64,000 bases of DNA from Bryum argenteum (lineage: Eukaryota; Streptophyta; Bryopsida; Bryales; Bryaceae): NCBI GenBank assembly GCA_037043015.1, contig CM073328.1, forward strand, positions 11,815,495 to 11,879,494, in the 5' to 3' direction. The translations under genes and the position numbers were made by a program. The notes beneath the pieces are model-generated. The model made no database searches, was not told the DNA's origin, and saw only the letters and a list, made by a program, of their open reading frames with translations. Below are positions 22,216 through 34,623 of this stretch, one piece after another (the stretch's first letter is position 1; each line of letters opens with the position of its first letter).

Positions 22216-25200
22216 CACTCCAAACGTCCGAGAAAGAACCAAATCCTCCTCCCTCCACCAAAGCACACTACTACAACCAAAAAAACTCAGGCTTCATCGC
22301 TATCAGAATCCTAATTCCAAATCCTTCAGCTGATGCTCCAAAAAACAAAGAAAGTTCAGGAATCCACTTCATCGAAAACACAAGCACCTGTCGAATCATC
22401 AATAATATGCCCTATCTAAGCACTCGAAAAAAAAGGCGGCAATAAACGAGGACTCGGTCGGTCCCATGCGCGGGCAATAATGAAAGAAGAATATTGTTCG
22501 ATTGAGATGTTACGACAACAGACAGTAACATAATTGTGAAGGGAGAGCTTGAGCACTCGGACAATTCCTCTGCTGCTATGATTTATTTTTGTTGTTGTGC
22601 TCATTCTGCTTGTCTTTTCAAATGGAAGGGAATCAATCGCACCTGTTTGTTCGGAAAGCCTAATGGAGGCTCTATTAATAGCTAACGAGACTGAGCTTCA
22701 ACTGCACTCGTAATAATTGCATGATCATCGGCTCGTTCGAAGGATGCCCTCCTCTTCATGAGCGCATGCAATTCAATTTGCCATTGCGATACTGTGGGGA
22801 AGAAGACGACGGTGAAGGAACGACAATTGGCATCCTTCGTCTTCCATCGCCGACCTCCTCGACGACGACGACGACGATGGAAGCCAGCCTCTTGTGGCGG
22901 GGAAAGTTTAAATCGTCATTAGGGCATCACCGTCACTCAAGATTTTCAAATGTGAATGGTGTGAGGGAAAAGGTTTTGGATAAAAAGTGGGAGTCAAAAA
23001 AGTGTTATGTTTTTCAAAGAATCAAAGAACATGTTCTGAGTGAAGTACAAGCAATTTTTGGACTCCGTAAAGTGACACAATAAAGTCTTATTTGGTATGT
23101 TATTTGTTGACTTCAAATTACCAACACTAAGGACGTAAGTAAGGTGTCTGAATGAAAGCTCATGTGTGTAATGTGTAAAAGTTTCTTGTTGTCAAGTTTC
23201 TATTTATGAAATAAAGGATATTTTACATAGGGAATCAAGCTGATCATGAGGCATAAGGAGGGGAGAGATCTTATAATGTAATTGATTCATATCTTGAATG
23301 GATCAATCTCATGACTGAGGAATTTTTTGTTTTTAGACCCATGGATGACTTGACTTCATGTATAAAGCATTCCTCATCATAAATACTTTTTGATGTAGTG
23401 TGAATGAGTTTTTGAAAGTGGAGAGTTACACTACAACTTATCATAAAGAGCTTCATATGGATCACAAGTGATTTGAGGTTAAATTTGACATGGCGTAAAA
23501 GTGAATTTATAACAATAGTATCAAGTGTCTTATCCAATCAAAAAGGCTCAAACAAATCGTTGAAAACATCTCTTCACCTATTACCAATAAAAGATGTTAG
23601 GAATTGATACAATGATTTCTTCGATTACTATTCAGTGGATCTTGGAAAGCCATTTGTATCCAAGTTAAATTATAAACAGATCCAATCTATGAACACATGC
23701 ACGCAATCTAAACTCTCATAATAAACTCATAGATCATTTGAATCACATGAATCAAATTGGGTAGTAGTTGGTGTTTACTTTTTCAATTTACAAGAAACAA
23801 TAATTTTTCAACTGTCTTAAACTCATGGCTCCCTAAATAACCCCTTAAATGGTCTTTGACCCCTAAACGTGCTAGAAAAGAACATTTTGGGTGAAGGGCA
23901 CAAACTTTGACGAGCCGAAACTTCTTCATCTGTAGTTTGTTTTGGATGAAATCACTTAGGTCCCAAATCAAGTTTAGTTTATGTCATAAAAATTGAAGTG
24001 TGAATTGATGGCATACATTTCAATCAAGATAGCTCTTAGTAACATTTTCAAGTCAAAGTGAAAATGTTGAAATTTTGTGATGTTTTTTGAGTTCTAATCC
24101 ATTATAATCTTGCAATCCATGAGGCCTCATGACTCAAAATTTGACCCACAAGATATACGATACATTCATTCGATAGAACAATATACAATACTTTCAATAG
24201 AAGATTGTACAGTTGAGATCTAGACAACTTCCCATTGTTTCCATTTATGACACTTTTTTTTGAGAATGTGTTATTTTTACTACAAATGAGTCAAACCGTT
24301 TAAGGGATGATAATCCATAAAGAGTTACTATACAGTAAAAAGGGGTCAAAGACTCACAAGAACTTAACTTCCTAATGAAATCACTTCGAACTTCCAACAA
24401 GCGAATGAGAAATCTGGCTCTCCCTAAACCCCTATTCCCAAAACATCCATAGCAGTACTAAGCGTTGTCCTCCCTTATTGCACATGTTTTTTTCTTGCTG
24501 CTGTAGCACCTAACACACTAAAGGTACGTTCCCACTTGGCCTTAGAGGTGGTGTTAGAAGGTGGTCTTATCTCCTTAAAAGAGTGTGTGTCCACACCTAC
24601 ATTCTTTAGTAATTACCAATCCTACATGGATGCCCACATGGCACACTCTAAAACTTGGAGGACAAAAAAAATATTAGATAGTATGTGGGAGGACAAAAGA
24701 TAGTTGAGCATTAGTAGGCAAGTGTTAAGGAAGCACCACAATTAGAAATATTCTCAAGTTTTGAAGACTTAAGAGTGGTCTTAGTTAATGGGGCCTTTGA
24801 GGAGCCATTATGTAATTGAGGCTACTTTTCAAAACACTTTTCCAAGCCTCATTGATGAGGCCTTCCCTAAGAATAAGGAATTTCCCCAAAATTGTGGAGG
24901 TCTTAAGTTTTAATGTATGCTCTTATCAAAGGCCAGGTGGGAAGGGGCCTTAAGTGTCGTATATGGCCAGACCCTGGGTTTGATGATGAGGTGCACACTG
25001 TCACAGTAAAACACATTTGCACAGGTGGTTTTCATTAATAAATAAGCATCGCTTACAAAACAGATGTCAAAAGAGAAAAGCAACACACACTGTTTCCAAA
25101 AACAACATGCACTACCCCCCAAAAATTCACTCTGGTTCTCATAAAAGAACACACACTAAGCTCAAAAGCCACTTGGACAAGAGTCAGGCAGAGAGCCAGA

Positions 25201-25638
25201 GCACCATATGCAAAAGTCAGTCACCTCATCAAGCTCCCCTACAATGTCAGCTCAAGGACATGGTACGTGAGCATCCTGTACACAAAACATCTGAGAGTGT
25301 CGGTCTGTAGCCGAGTAATTGTCCTGCCAAGAATTTCGCTGCAATCATTTCATGCAAAGTTCACATGTAACAAGAACTAGATACACTGCTCCTACACCAA
25401 AATAGATTCTATGGTGAATGGTACCCTCAGACACGAGGGATGTAAAGAAGCACGAATTAAGAATCATCAAGATGTACACGATGGCAGCTGCTGTGGCAAA
25501 TCCACATTGTGTGAATCCTAAATGCTCTTCAGTGAAGGATAGAATGTAACACACCGTTGGAAACCAACAGCAATGGGTTGCTGTCTCTCACTCAGTTGGC
25601 AACCGAGTTTGATGGAGCAAAAAAGAATTGACTAACTC
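22216..25638. other. Intergenic region between TOR1-like and NIPA genes
   Basis: Leader/promoter of the TOR1-like gene lies just above 22215 and the 3' flank of the NIPA gene just below 25639. In between, an ORF at 22721-23083 (plus) with a GAC trinucleotide run has no recognisable domain or splice support. The rest is AT-rich. A terminal-inverted-repeat element occupies 24515-24957. Confidence 0.5.
24515..24957. mobile_element. 443-bp terminal-inverted-repeat element (MITE-like)
   Basis: The ends match as inverted repeats over about 30 bp: the left end begins ACACTAAAGGTACGTTCCCA and the reverse of the right end begins ACACTTAAGGCCCCTTCCCA, with about 5 mismatches over 29. A second, more diverged copy lies at about 55701-56090. 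There is no coding capacity, and no clear target duplication was seen. Confidence 0.72.
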
Positions 25639-27942
25639 TCAAGGATTATGAAATGAATCCTGCCGCCGCAATGGAATTTCTTCACTTTCCACATCTTCTG
25701 CTCGCCTCGCACTGCTTCCCCCCATAGATATGCGATGCGTCATGGTCGATACCGGACCCCAATATGGACCTGTACAGCAATTCACACCCACTTGTAAGCT
25801 CGAGTCTCACAAACTGAGGCAAGAGAGCCTCGAAGTAACAAAAACCATTTGAGAACAGTAAAAAAGAGGCAAGCTTAGAAAACAGAATATGTTTTTGAAA
25901 CCGCTACAATATAAAATGCTACTTTAGAATCAGTTGACGATCCAACGAAAAGCAGTAGAAGTACGAACCTATAGCAGTGGTTGTGTCACCCATGTCCTTA
26001 GTGGCATGAAGTAAAAATGTGCCGGATAGAATGGTGACGAATCCACATAATTGTGTAATTATTTGAGGTGAAGTTTGCTGGCCCCAGTCCTACAAGAAGC
26101 ATGGCCAACTTGTCATTGTCTCGAAAAGCGAATAAGCCAACACTATGATCATTGTTCAAAGTTCAAAAGTGTAAGTCCGCTTTAAGGGAAAGCGATATTA
26201 AAGTCATTACATAATTCGTTTTGTGCGAACCTTGAACATGATGGCACTGGCCAGAATGGTCAACGACGTAAACATGACGTAATATATGGGAGAGACGATG
26301 GCTGTGTTAAAAGTGTCAAGAGCCTGCACAGACACGATTCATATATTAAAAAACTGCATCATTGACAAATACAGTACTTAGATACCGCGCTCTACACGAG
26401 CCTAATTGGTTTGGTACCTTATTGAGGTAGTTCATCTGCGTCAGTACGCAAATTAGAACTATGATTGCAAATACCGACGTCTCAGGATAAATCAGCTGAT
26501 TCTGTCCTTGCAACGTCAACTTGATAGCAATGCCAAGCGCTTTCACACTCATGACCTGAACAAAACAAAGCCTTTACTCGTTAGACCTGTAATAGATAAA
26601 GTAAAATATGCAGCTTATGTTTACTCGCATATACAACCAAAATTCAAACCTATCAGGGATGAGAAGCGTACAGATAAAGAGCCCATCAATGAGCAGATGG
26701 CGATGTAGACTAGAACATGTGAGTGCCCAAATTGTGGCACGTAGTGAAAAATGAGAACCAGCACGAGTACAACCACGAAGCAGGCGTACATTAAAAATTC
26801 TGCACCAAAACCATCATCACTTAGAGAAATGGCTGATAATACGGCAAAGAGCTCACAAAAACGACATATCCACTCCATTATGAAATCCTTCAAGAAGTTG
26901 CATTCTTTTACCTCGAGCTAGTTTACTGAAAAAAATGGCTTACCAGTTTCAGTGGCGAGTAACCAAACATCCTTGACTGATTCTATGGCCCGCTCTTGCG
27001 GTGCATGCAGTACGATTGTGGTGGAACCAACTATACAAAGCACGCAACCTACAATCCCCATCAAATGTAATCGCTCCTTGAGAACCACATGTGCGAGAGC
27101 CGCACTGCATCCATAAAGCCAACAGATTGTCAACTAAAATTCCAAAAAATATAATTCCGTAAGTTAAAAAAGAGAGACTTTGATGCATTCTAACTATTAA
27201 TAAACGTATCCAGTTGAATCTGCCAACAAGAATATATGAGAGTAGAAACTATGCTCAATGTCACGTTGCCTTGAAACAAACGAAATAAAGCAATGGCACA
27301 ACTTTATTGCCTTGTTACTATTGCTTCATGCATTCGAATCCACCAAAAAAACGTATTAACTATGCTCAACATCAAGATCAAGGAATAAGATGCAGACCTC
27401 ACTATAATGCTGAGAGCACCAAGAGGAGTGACCAACACAGCCGGAGCAAAAGCATAAGCAGTAAAATTGGCAACCTCTCCGACGATCACTGCAACTCCAA
27501 TTTTCACACGTCAGATTGAACATTCATCTCCAAAACAATTCAAAAACCTTGCAATTGGACAAAGTAGCCTTACTCGTGATCATGCCCGCCCACCATAGCG
27601 GCTCGTAAAGATACGTATAGCCTCCCGCCCCTGCCACACACACACCATGTCAATCCCAAACCCTAAAGCGATCACTCCGATCACCTCAAAGAGAAAATTG
27701 TACCCTAATTTCCTGATGAACAGCTTTAAATCCAAACCCTAAGGCTTCAAAATTCACCTGCTCACTCCAAAGAGAATACTGTACCCTAATTTTCTGAAAA
27801 GCTCAGAATTCAAAGCTTCACCTGCTCGGACACCCGAAGCGCCGGCTCGCTTCAATCCCTTCTTTTTGATGATGAAGCTGGCGCCGATGAAAAGACTGGA
27901 ACTAACGGCGAGTGCCAAGCCTTTCTGATTGTCGGATGACAT
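25639..27942 (-). CDS. NIPA: NIPA-family (magnesium) transporter
   Basis: Nine exons, all in phase: 27942-27822, 27630-27574, 27488-27398, 27113-26944, 26799-26672, 26555-26418, 26323-26231, 26089-25969, 25769-25639; 349 aa, the usual length of plant NIPA-like proteins. It starts at the family-typical MSSDNQKG (an upstream in-frame Met at MEYSKAF is possible). Family blocks in order: [60 protein letters not shown]-type [84 protein letters not shown]. About nine hydrophobic membrane segments are visible. It belongs to the drug/metabolite transporter superfamily. NIPA members move Mg2+ and related cations at plasma or endosomal membranes; specificity here is inferred. The cytosolic tail ends in an Arg/Glu-rich segment. 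Confidence 0.95.
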
Positions 27943-29876
27943 GGAAAAAGCCTTGGAGTATTCCAATCGTTCACTCTCATCCCCATCTGCCTGCCCCGTC
28001 CTTCTCGCCTCTCATGCCGCTCTCACCCTCCACAGCGCCCGCCCGTTCCGATCGCGCAACACTCTCGCAGACTTCGGGAATGAAACGGGAATCGCTTGCA
28101 GCAAACTGGAGATCGATGAACAAAAGCTGGATCGGAAATTTGGCGGTGAAGTGTGAGAGCGACAAAGTCCTTGTCGAGAACGACAGTACTGTACACTCTT
28201 TAGTGTGGGCTACAGTAGTTCTGATCGTAAGTGTACAGTAGACGGATATGCTAATACCACTAAGTCTTCCTTATTGACTTCATGCAACACCTAGAAGAAG
28301 AACACCAGACCCCATACAGGTTGGCTTGAATATAGTGTCTGTTTGACCTATCCTTGATGATATGTACATAGGACATAACAACAGTGGTATATGACTAACT
28401 TTATGCATAGGAAAGTTGGCTGCAAATCTGTTGTGAGCTTTTATTGCAAGGACTTTGGGAGACTCTTATTGTTTTTCTAAGTTTTTGTATTGTCTTTTAG
28501 ATGTCCTCGATAGTAGTTTGATTTGATCACTTTTTTGAGTGTTTTGGAAATGGCTTCTTTTCTTGCTTAATTTAAAACTTTCTTGAGGATGGTATTTACA
28601 AGTTCTTGAATATAGGTTAGGGACACATCCCCCCAAAATCATAACTTATAAATGTACAAGCAATTTTCACCTAATATTGTGCACTTGAGATTCTGGTTCT
28701 AAAATTAATTCAACAAAAGGCACGCATTGATTGACACAAGTCACCAAAAGATGAGTTTTCCTTGTGCATGTTGTAGGAGGGGTCTATGCACATATATAGG
28801 TGTGTCAACACATACAATACTTTGAAAACTTGTGTAATATATTCATATATAATGAGAAAAATGTAATTTCACTAAGGTTTACCTTTTTCTTAGATTTCCA
28901 ATAAATTTTTAAAAAACCAACATCTAACTTTTAATTGGAAATAGGATTATCTACTCAAAAACATGGAAATAGGTGTTCCTATCCTACCGCATTGATGATT
29001 GTACAAAGGATGAGCATAACTTTGCGTGGAATTTGGGGTGTAAAATGCAAACTAATAATTTATGAATGTACTTTATTATGAAAATTCCCCTCACATATAA
29101 TTTATGTCTAAGTAGACTTTAGAATCAAATTAAATAACCGATAAAATCTCTATGAAAAATTAGTTTGATGAACAAAGACAAGGTACTCAATAATGGCTCA
29201 ATTTTCATAATGTCAATTTTGTGATAAAGTTGGTTGTCTGTGTGCACGAGCTGTAGAAGGTTGGAGATGGAAGAATTATAATTTTTTAACATTCTTAGAA
29301 TTAGCTATGAATTTTTGAAATTAGACTCATGGTTATTCCTAAACTTGTACAATCCAGAATGTTTATATTGGGTACATTGAAAATCTGCCTTGAAAGCTAT
29401 TATGTACCTCCTCGGTAATTTGGTCTAGTAAGCGAGTATTGGTCATGAGTCGATTAAGAGCACTTTACCTTATATGAACTTACTCAAAAAACTCATTGTT
29501 TTGGTTATATGCAGCCTTAAAGTTGGACAAGCCATATGATGGTTGTTTGAGTCTTTACAATTTGAAATCTTTGATGCAAATAATGATGATCTTAAAGACA
29601 GTTTTCCATATCTTTTAAAATATAAGCATAGACATATAGGATGGTTTAAGATTGACAAATCTTGATAGTGATGATAATATATCATGTACGAGAAGTTATT
29701 TGTACCTTACTTGCCATTTTCACCAATATGTAAAGTACTATGGTAAATATAGTTTATATAACGATTTTCAAAAATAGATCCTCAACTGTCCCATATTAAA
29801 AAGACAAAACTTTGTAGTTATAAACTAACTTTGAGGATTCAATACACTTTCTAACTAACTCCAATGTTTGGTGTTG
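27943..29876. other. NIPA upstream region and AT-rich spacer
   Basis: A GC-richer leader/promoter lies up to about 28200, then AT-rich sequence to the piggyBac terminus at 29877. No supported gene. Confidence 0.6.
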
Positions 29877-30326
29877 TTAACCCTTAAATGTCCGCAACAT
29901 TATTTGGGGGCAGCCCAAAGCATCTCAAGCAGAATCTAGCAGTATTGGGCAGGATTTAGGCGGGGTCGCAACTGCCGCAATGGCGCTGCTGATGAGGCGT
30001 GGAACTGCGCTCGGGCGGACTTCTCCGCTGGTTTATTTTCGAGGCCCTCCTCGGTTGCTGGCGACCCGACCTTCACGCCTAGCCTGGCTCTGCCGGCAGT
30101 TATGGAGAGCTTGGAGTTGCGGGGAACGGAGCTTGGAGCTCGAAGCTGCTGTACTACCTTATGCTTCGTTTGTGACTCGACCCATACAATTATCCATTCA
30201 ATACTCCCATGTATACATTGTACACTTTTCCCATGAAATAAAATAAATATGTGGAATTCTTTATTGATTGAAAAAATAAGTACATAGAAATTATGAGAAA
30301 AAATAAAGCATTAAATACATATGTAA

Positions 30327-30787
30327 TTATGTTGAGTGGAGAGTTACAAAACACTCACCTTGGCAAACGGAAACGTTGCAAGTAGGACAATACCATTGTC
30401 TTACTTTTTTGCAAACTACACATTGCCGCCGGTGACGTTTGTCATGCCCTTTCCATGACATTGTATAGTGCAACTTCGTGGGATTAAAAACCGCCGCTTG
30501 GGGCATACATGTCACTTTCTCTGCGGGAACCTCGGTCAATGCGTTAGCAATTTCAACATAATAATTCAAATGCGACCTAGGTTTAGTGTTTCTACTTACC
30601 ATGGTTTTTTATACAAAATGTATGAATTTAAAAATGATTGATCCAAAATGTGAAAGAAAATTTTGTGCCACCACTTATGGTCTCTTCTTTGCAAAGAATG
30701 GTACCCACGTAATTGATCATGTACATCTACTCCTCGCATGTGCTCTTGATAATGTAGCAAAACCAGGGAAGCCGGGATTTGGATACT
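30327..30787 (-). pseudogene. piggyBac transposase, C-terminal part
   Basis: Minus-strand frame directly following the retrotransposon insertion. It reads MRGVDVHDQLRGY and HKWWHKIFFHILD, the block holding the last catalytic Asp residues of piggyBac transposases. A one-base shift near 30605 in an A-run leads into the frame KPRSHLNYYVEIANAL and the C-terminal Cys-rich domain (CVVCKKVRQWYCPTC, VCQGECFVTLHS), which in this family binds DNA ends and is zinc-dependent. It is separated from its N-terminal part by the LTR element. Confidence 0.9.
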
Positions 30788-30792
30788 CCCCC

Positions 30793-30995
30793 TGTCAGGG
30801 TGCTTAGACTAGTTGACACTGAAGAGTAGCTGCATAGATAAATAGTATTTGCAGTGGGAGACAAAGCCCTCCCACTTGCCTTTTATGGTATAACAGTTGA
30901 CGGTTAATTACCTACCAACCGTAACTGGCGCCGCCGGGGCAATGGGCCCCGCCACCGGGGTATTAGGCCCACTGGTGTTAGGTCTACTCCTAATA
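30793..30995 (-). repeat. 3' LTR of chromovirus
   Basis: 203 bp. On the coding strand it begins TATTAGGAG (TGTTAGGAG in the 5' LTR) and ends CACCCTGACA. It differs from the other LTR by one substitution in the middle and one at the terminus. Confidence 0.96.
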
Positions 30996-31781
30996 TTACC
31001 CCCCCCTTCTAGGTCCAGTTGGTGGTCGGGGGGCGTTTGGGTGTAGCTGATGAAATTCACGCACCCGAAGGGGCGCGTTGTGTAAATGACTAGCCGGTTC
31101 CCAAGAGTCTTCTTCCGGGCCGTAACCTTCCCAAGATACCAAATATTGAAGTTGTTGTCGTTGCCCAGAACGTCGCGAGTTAAGTATCCGGCGAACTTCC
31201 CACTCCATCTCTCCTGACGGAGTGATGACTGGGGGTGGGGGAAGTCGTTTCCTTCCTGGAATAGTGTCTTGTCGATACGGTTCCAAAACCGCCACATGAA
31301 ATACATCGTGAATACGGAGGGCACGTGGCAGCTTGAGACGGTATACTAAATCCGAAAGCTTGGAGACGATCTGGAAAGGCCCTAGGAATTTTGGCCCTAA
31401 TTTCTTTGACGGGGACGTCGTAGCCACATGTTCGCTACGTATAAGAACAAAGTCGCCGATCTCATACTTCGGCGCTTCCTGTACTTGTCGGTCATAGTAC
31501 TTCTTCGCGTGCTCTCCAGCAATATGAATCATAGTCTTAATCTCGTCCTGGACCTGGTGCAGTAGCTGGACTCGTTCTTCCGCTGCAGGAACTATTGAGC
31601 TTGTTGCTGGAGCAAATGAGAGGGTAGGATGATACCCGTAGGTTGCATAGAACGGGGAGTACCCAATAGCCGAATGGAGTGAATTATTGTAGGCAAACTC
31701 CGCCACTGGAAGCAATTCAGCCCAATCATCCTGGCGCTTTGTCGTAAACATCCGAAGAATCTGCTCTAAATGTTGGTTCAC
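30996..31781 (-). CDS. Integrase C-terminal region and chromodomain
   Basis: Frame following the integrase core. It starts with the end of the core (NQHLEQILRMF), continues through the GPY/F-like region (KLGPKFLGPFQIV, HDVFHVAVLEPY) and ends with a chromodomain (EWEVRRILNSR, QYLVSWEGYGPEEDSWEPA). In chromoviruses this domain targets integration to particular chromatin. Its frame differs from the main polymerase ORF, the break lying near 31830. Confidence 0.93.
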   Translation of the reverse strand: MNQHLEQILRMFTTKRQDDWAELLPVAEFAYNNSLHSAIGYSPFYATYGYHPTLSFAPATSSIVPAAEERVQLLHQVQDEIKTMIHIAGEHAKKYYDRQVQEAPKYEIGDFVLIRSEHVATTSPSKKLGPKFLGPFQIVSKLSDLVYRLKLPRALRIHDVFHVAVLEPYRQDTIPGRKRLPPPPVITPSGEMEWEVRRILNSRRSGQRQQLQYLVSWEGYGPEEDSWEPASHLHNAPLRVREFHQLHPNAPRPPTGPRRGG

Positions 31782-31829
31782 CCGTTCTGTCTGGCCGTCT
31801 GACTGAGGGTGAAATGCCGTCGTTGGAGC

Positions 31830-34236
31830 TGGTTGAATGCGCAGAGCTCATACAGACGGCGCGCATGAACTTGGACACAAAAACTGGTCCACGATCCGAA
31901 ATCACCTCCGTAGGGGTCCCGTGAAGTTTCCAGACGTGCTGTAAGTAGAGCGCCGCTATGCCTGCTGAGTCCGTGGCTTCCGTCGTTGGAATAAAATGTG
32001 CCAGCTTGGTGTTCTTGTCCACCACCACCATAATCGTGTCAAAACCAGCGCTAATCGGAAGTTTGACAATGAAGTCCGTGGTGACCTTTTTCCAAGGTGC
32101 TTCTCCTGCTGGAATTGGCTGCAGCAAACCGTAACGAGGGTGTCGAGTCGGCTTAGAACGTTGACAAATGTCACATCCGTCCACATATCGATGGACATAC
32201 TTGGTAAGAGACGGCCAGTAAAATGTGCGGGACACCAAGTCCACTGTCTTTGCGCGTCCAAGATGGCCAGCTGCCGGCGCATCATGGCGTGACCGCAAGA
32301 TTTGTCGACGAAGTTCCTCGTCGTCAGGGACCATCATTGCGTCTTTGAAGAAAATCACCCCGTCATGGAAGGAGTAATCTCGTAACTGGCGCCGAATATG
32401 ACTGGGTGCATCGCCAACGCCTGTCATCAGAAATGTTCGTACAGATGCCAAGGTCGGATCCGACATCGTGGCCTCCTGTAGTCGTTTTATAATGCGTTCG
32501 TCATTCCAAACTGGTTCCACAGCCTCCAACATTGCTAACCGTAGCAGTGGCCGTACGTTTCCATTACTGTCACTTGCCGTATCAAATCGGCGTGAAAGCA
32601 TGTCGGCTCGTCCGTTGAGCATGTCTGGTCGGTGTTCAATAACAAAGTCATAGGCAGAAAGGAATTCTGACCATCTTGCTTGTCGGCGGTTGAGGGTCTT
32701 GGTTGTTAGAAATTGTTCCAAGTTCTTGTGATCGGAGATAACTCGGATCTGATGAGGAGACCCCTCTAGATACACCCGCCAATCCTGAAATGCAAGAACG
32801 ATGCTCAGGAGTTCCTTGTCATAAATGTCATAGTTCTGCTCCGCAGCCGACATCTTTGAACTACGATAAGCACACGGGTGTAATAACCCATCCTCGCCAT
32901 ATTGTGAGAGTATACCCCCGGTAGCAGTGTCGGAAGCATCTGTCTCCACAATGAATGGTTGATCAAAAACCGGGTGAAGAAGTACCGGGGCTTCAGTGAA
33001 TCTTTGTCGCAACTCATTGAAAGCACCTTCTGTTTCCTCTGTCCATGTGAATGGCTGGTGTTTCCGTGTGAGTTGAATCAACGGAACAGCAACGCGAGAG
33101 TAATCCGCAATAAACCTCCTGTAGAAGTTGGCAAAACCGAGAAACGCCTGGACCTCGCGGAGGTTCTTGGGGCGTGGCCAATCCTTCAGAGCGGAAACTT
33201 TGTCGGGGCACATCTGCAGACCGCGGCTTGAGACAATCAAGCCCAAGAATTCCACCGAGGAGCGGTGAAATTCACACTTGGAGAGCTTGGCATACAGTCC
33301 ATGTTGTTGGAGACGGCGTAACACTTCCCTGACTATTTCACGGTGGGCCTCAATTGTCTTCGAAAAAATAAGGATATCGTCTAGATAGATTACCACCGAA
33401 ATGTCGAGCAAATCCCCAAAGATTGTTTGCATATGGGCCTGAAATTGGGCCGGAGCGTTCGTAAGGCCAAAAGGCATGACGAGGTATTCGAAAAGACCAT
33501 ACCGTGGTTTAAATGCTGTTTTATATTCATGCCCTGCCGCCATGCGTACCCGATGATACGCCTGTCGGACGTCGAGTTTAGAAAATATCGTAGCTCCCAC
33601 CAACCGATCCGTTAGTTCCGGAATTAAGGGCAGTGGATATCGGTTCCGAATAGTGACCCGGTTCAGGTTCCGGTAGTCGACACACACCCGCAGGGTCCCG
33701 TCCTTTTTTTTGGCAAACACAATAGGGGCGGACACCGGGGATTGTGATCGCCGGATCCAACCTTTCCCCAGGTGTTCGTCTAAGTAACGTCGCAGCTCTT
33801 CCAGCTCCGCAGGCGACATAGGCCGTAATCCCATATTGCGAGGTTCCTGACCCTCCTTGAATTCAATCTTCATATCCGAGGGGCCAAGAAGGGGAAGTTC
33901 GTTAGAGGCCGCTTCATTGAACGCACCTTCCAAATCTTTATATTCCGGTGGGATCGCGGAGGTGGTGACTGTTTCAGTCCCAGATAGCTCAAATACTTCC
34001 ATCATGTATATCTCTGCACCCTTCGAAGCTTGTCGGAAAGACCGGCCGCGATACTGTATGTTGGCTGGCGTTTGAGCACAGCTCCCCAGGAGGCATATTG
34101 GCCGGCCGTCCAACCGTCTTATCTCGAGATGTACACTAGGTCTGGCAGAAGTCAGAAGTGAAACGCACCGCTTTAGTAGCCCAGCGAATGTCTGGGTCGT
34201 GGCGTGATAGCCACGGGGTTCCCAGAATGCAATCAT
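31830..34236 (-). CDS. Reverse transcriptase, RNase H and integrase core
   Basis: Long open minus-strand frame. Reverse transcriptase motifs: FSKLDVRQAYHRVRM and the catalytic VIYLDDILIFS (YLDD). RNase H follows (FIVETDASDTATGGILSQ, YDKELLSIV, RVISDHKNL). The integrase has an HHCC zinc module (HLGRAKTV...CDICQRSKP) and core residues in VTTDFIVKLP and EVISDRGPVF. The frame is lost near 31830, before the end of the integrase core. The protease end overlaps its start in another frame at 34136-34236. Confidence 0.95.
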
Positions 34237-34528
34237 ATCGGCCCGTATTCGTGATATCTGCTGTGAGAGTCTCCCTGTGATCGCCGATCACCAACTGGAA
34301 AGTTGCCTCCTGCGTTACTAAGCCGGTATTGATCACCCGGCCGTCTATGACGCGTACTTCACGAGGGATCTTTTTTGCAGCAATAGTGGCTTTGCTCGAG
34401 GCCGCAAATGTCGGGTGAACAAAAACGCCTGTTGCTCCGGAATCGACCATCAGGGTAACCGATCGGCCATTGGCAAGTCCCACCAACGTCAAATGTGAGC
34501 TAGGGTCGGAGGTAGCGCGAAGGTACAA
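34136..34528 (-). CDS. Retroviral-type aspartic protease
   Basis: Minus-strand frame with the active-site motif VTLMVDSGATGVFV and the later CILGTPWLSRH block typical of gypsy proteases. It lies between the gag zinc knuckle and reverse transcriptase, in its own frame. Confidence 0.9.
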   Translation of the reverse strand: MYLRATSDPSSHLTLVGLANGRSVTLMVDSGATGVFVHPTFAASSKATIAAKKIPREVRVIDGRVINTGLVTQEATFQLVIGDHRETLTADITNTGRYDCILGTPWLSRHDPDIRWATKAVRFTSDFCQT

Positions 34529-34623
34529 GGGTTCCTCCTCCTCAACGCCCGTGGCGAATATTGTTTGTTTGTAAGACCCACTCTTAGTTGTCTGTGGTGG
34601 GCCCGGGTACTGAACGGAAGGAG

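Noticed and set aside
22721..23083. 120-aa ORF with a Thr run
   Set aside because: The Thr run is a GAC/ACG trinucleotide repeat; no homology, no supporting signals.
25345..25554. 69-aa ORF with a membrane-like segment
   Set aside because: Lies in the probable 3' UTR of the NIPA gene, after its stop at 25639; no family match.
29980..30246. 88-aa Arg/Leu-rich ORF resembling a targeting peptide
   Set aside because: Lies within the left terminal region of the piggyBac element, opposite to the transposase; GC-rich composition explains it.
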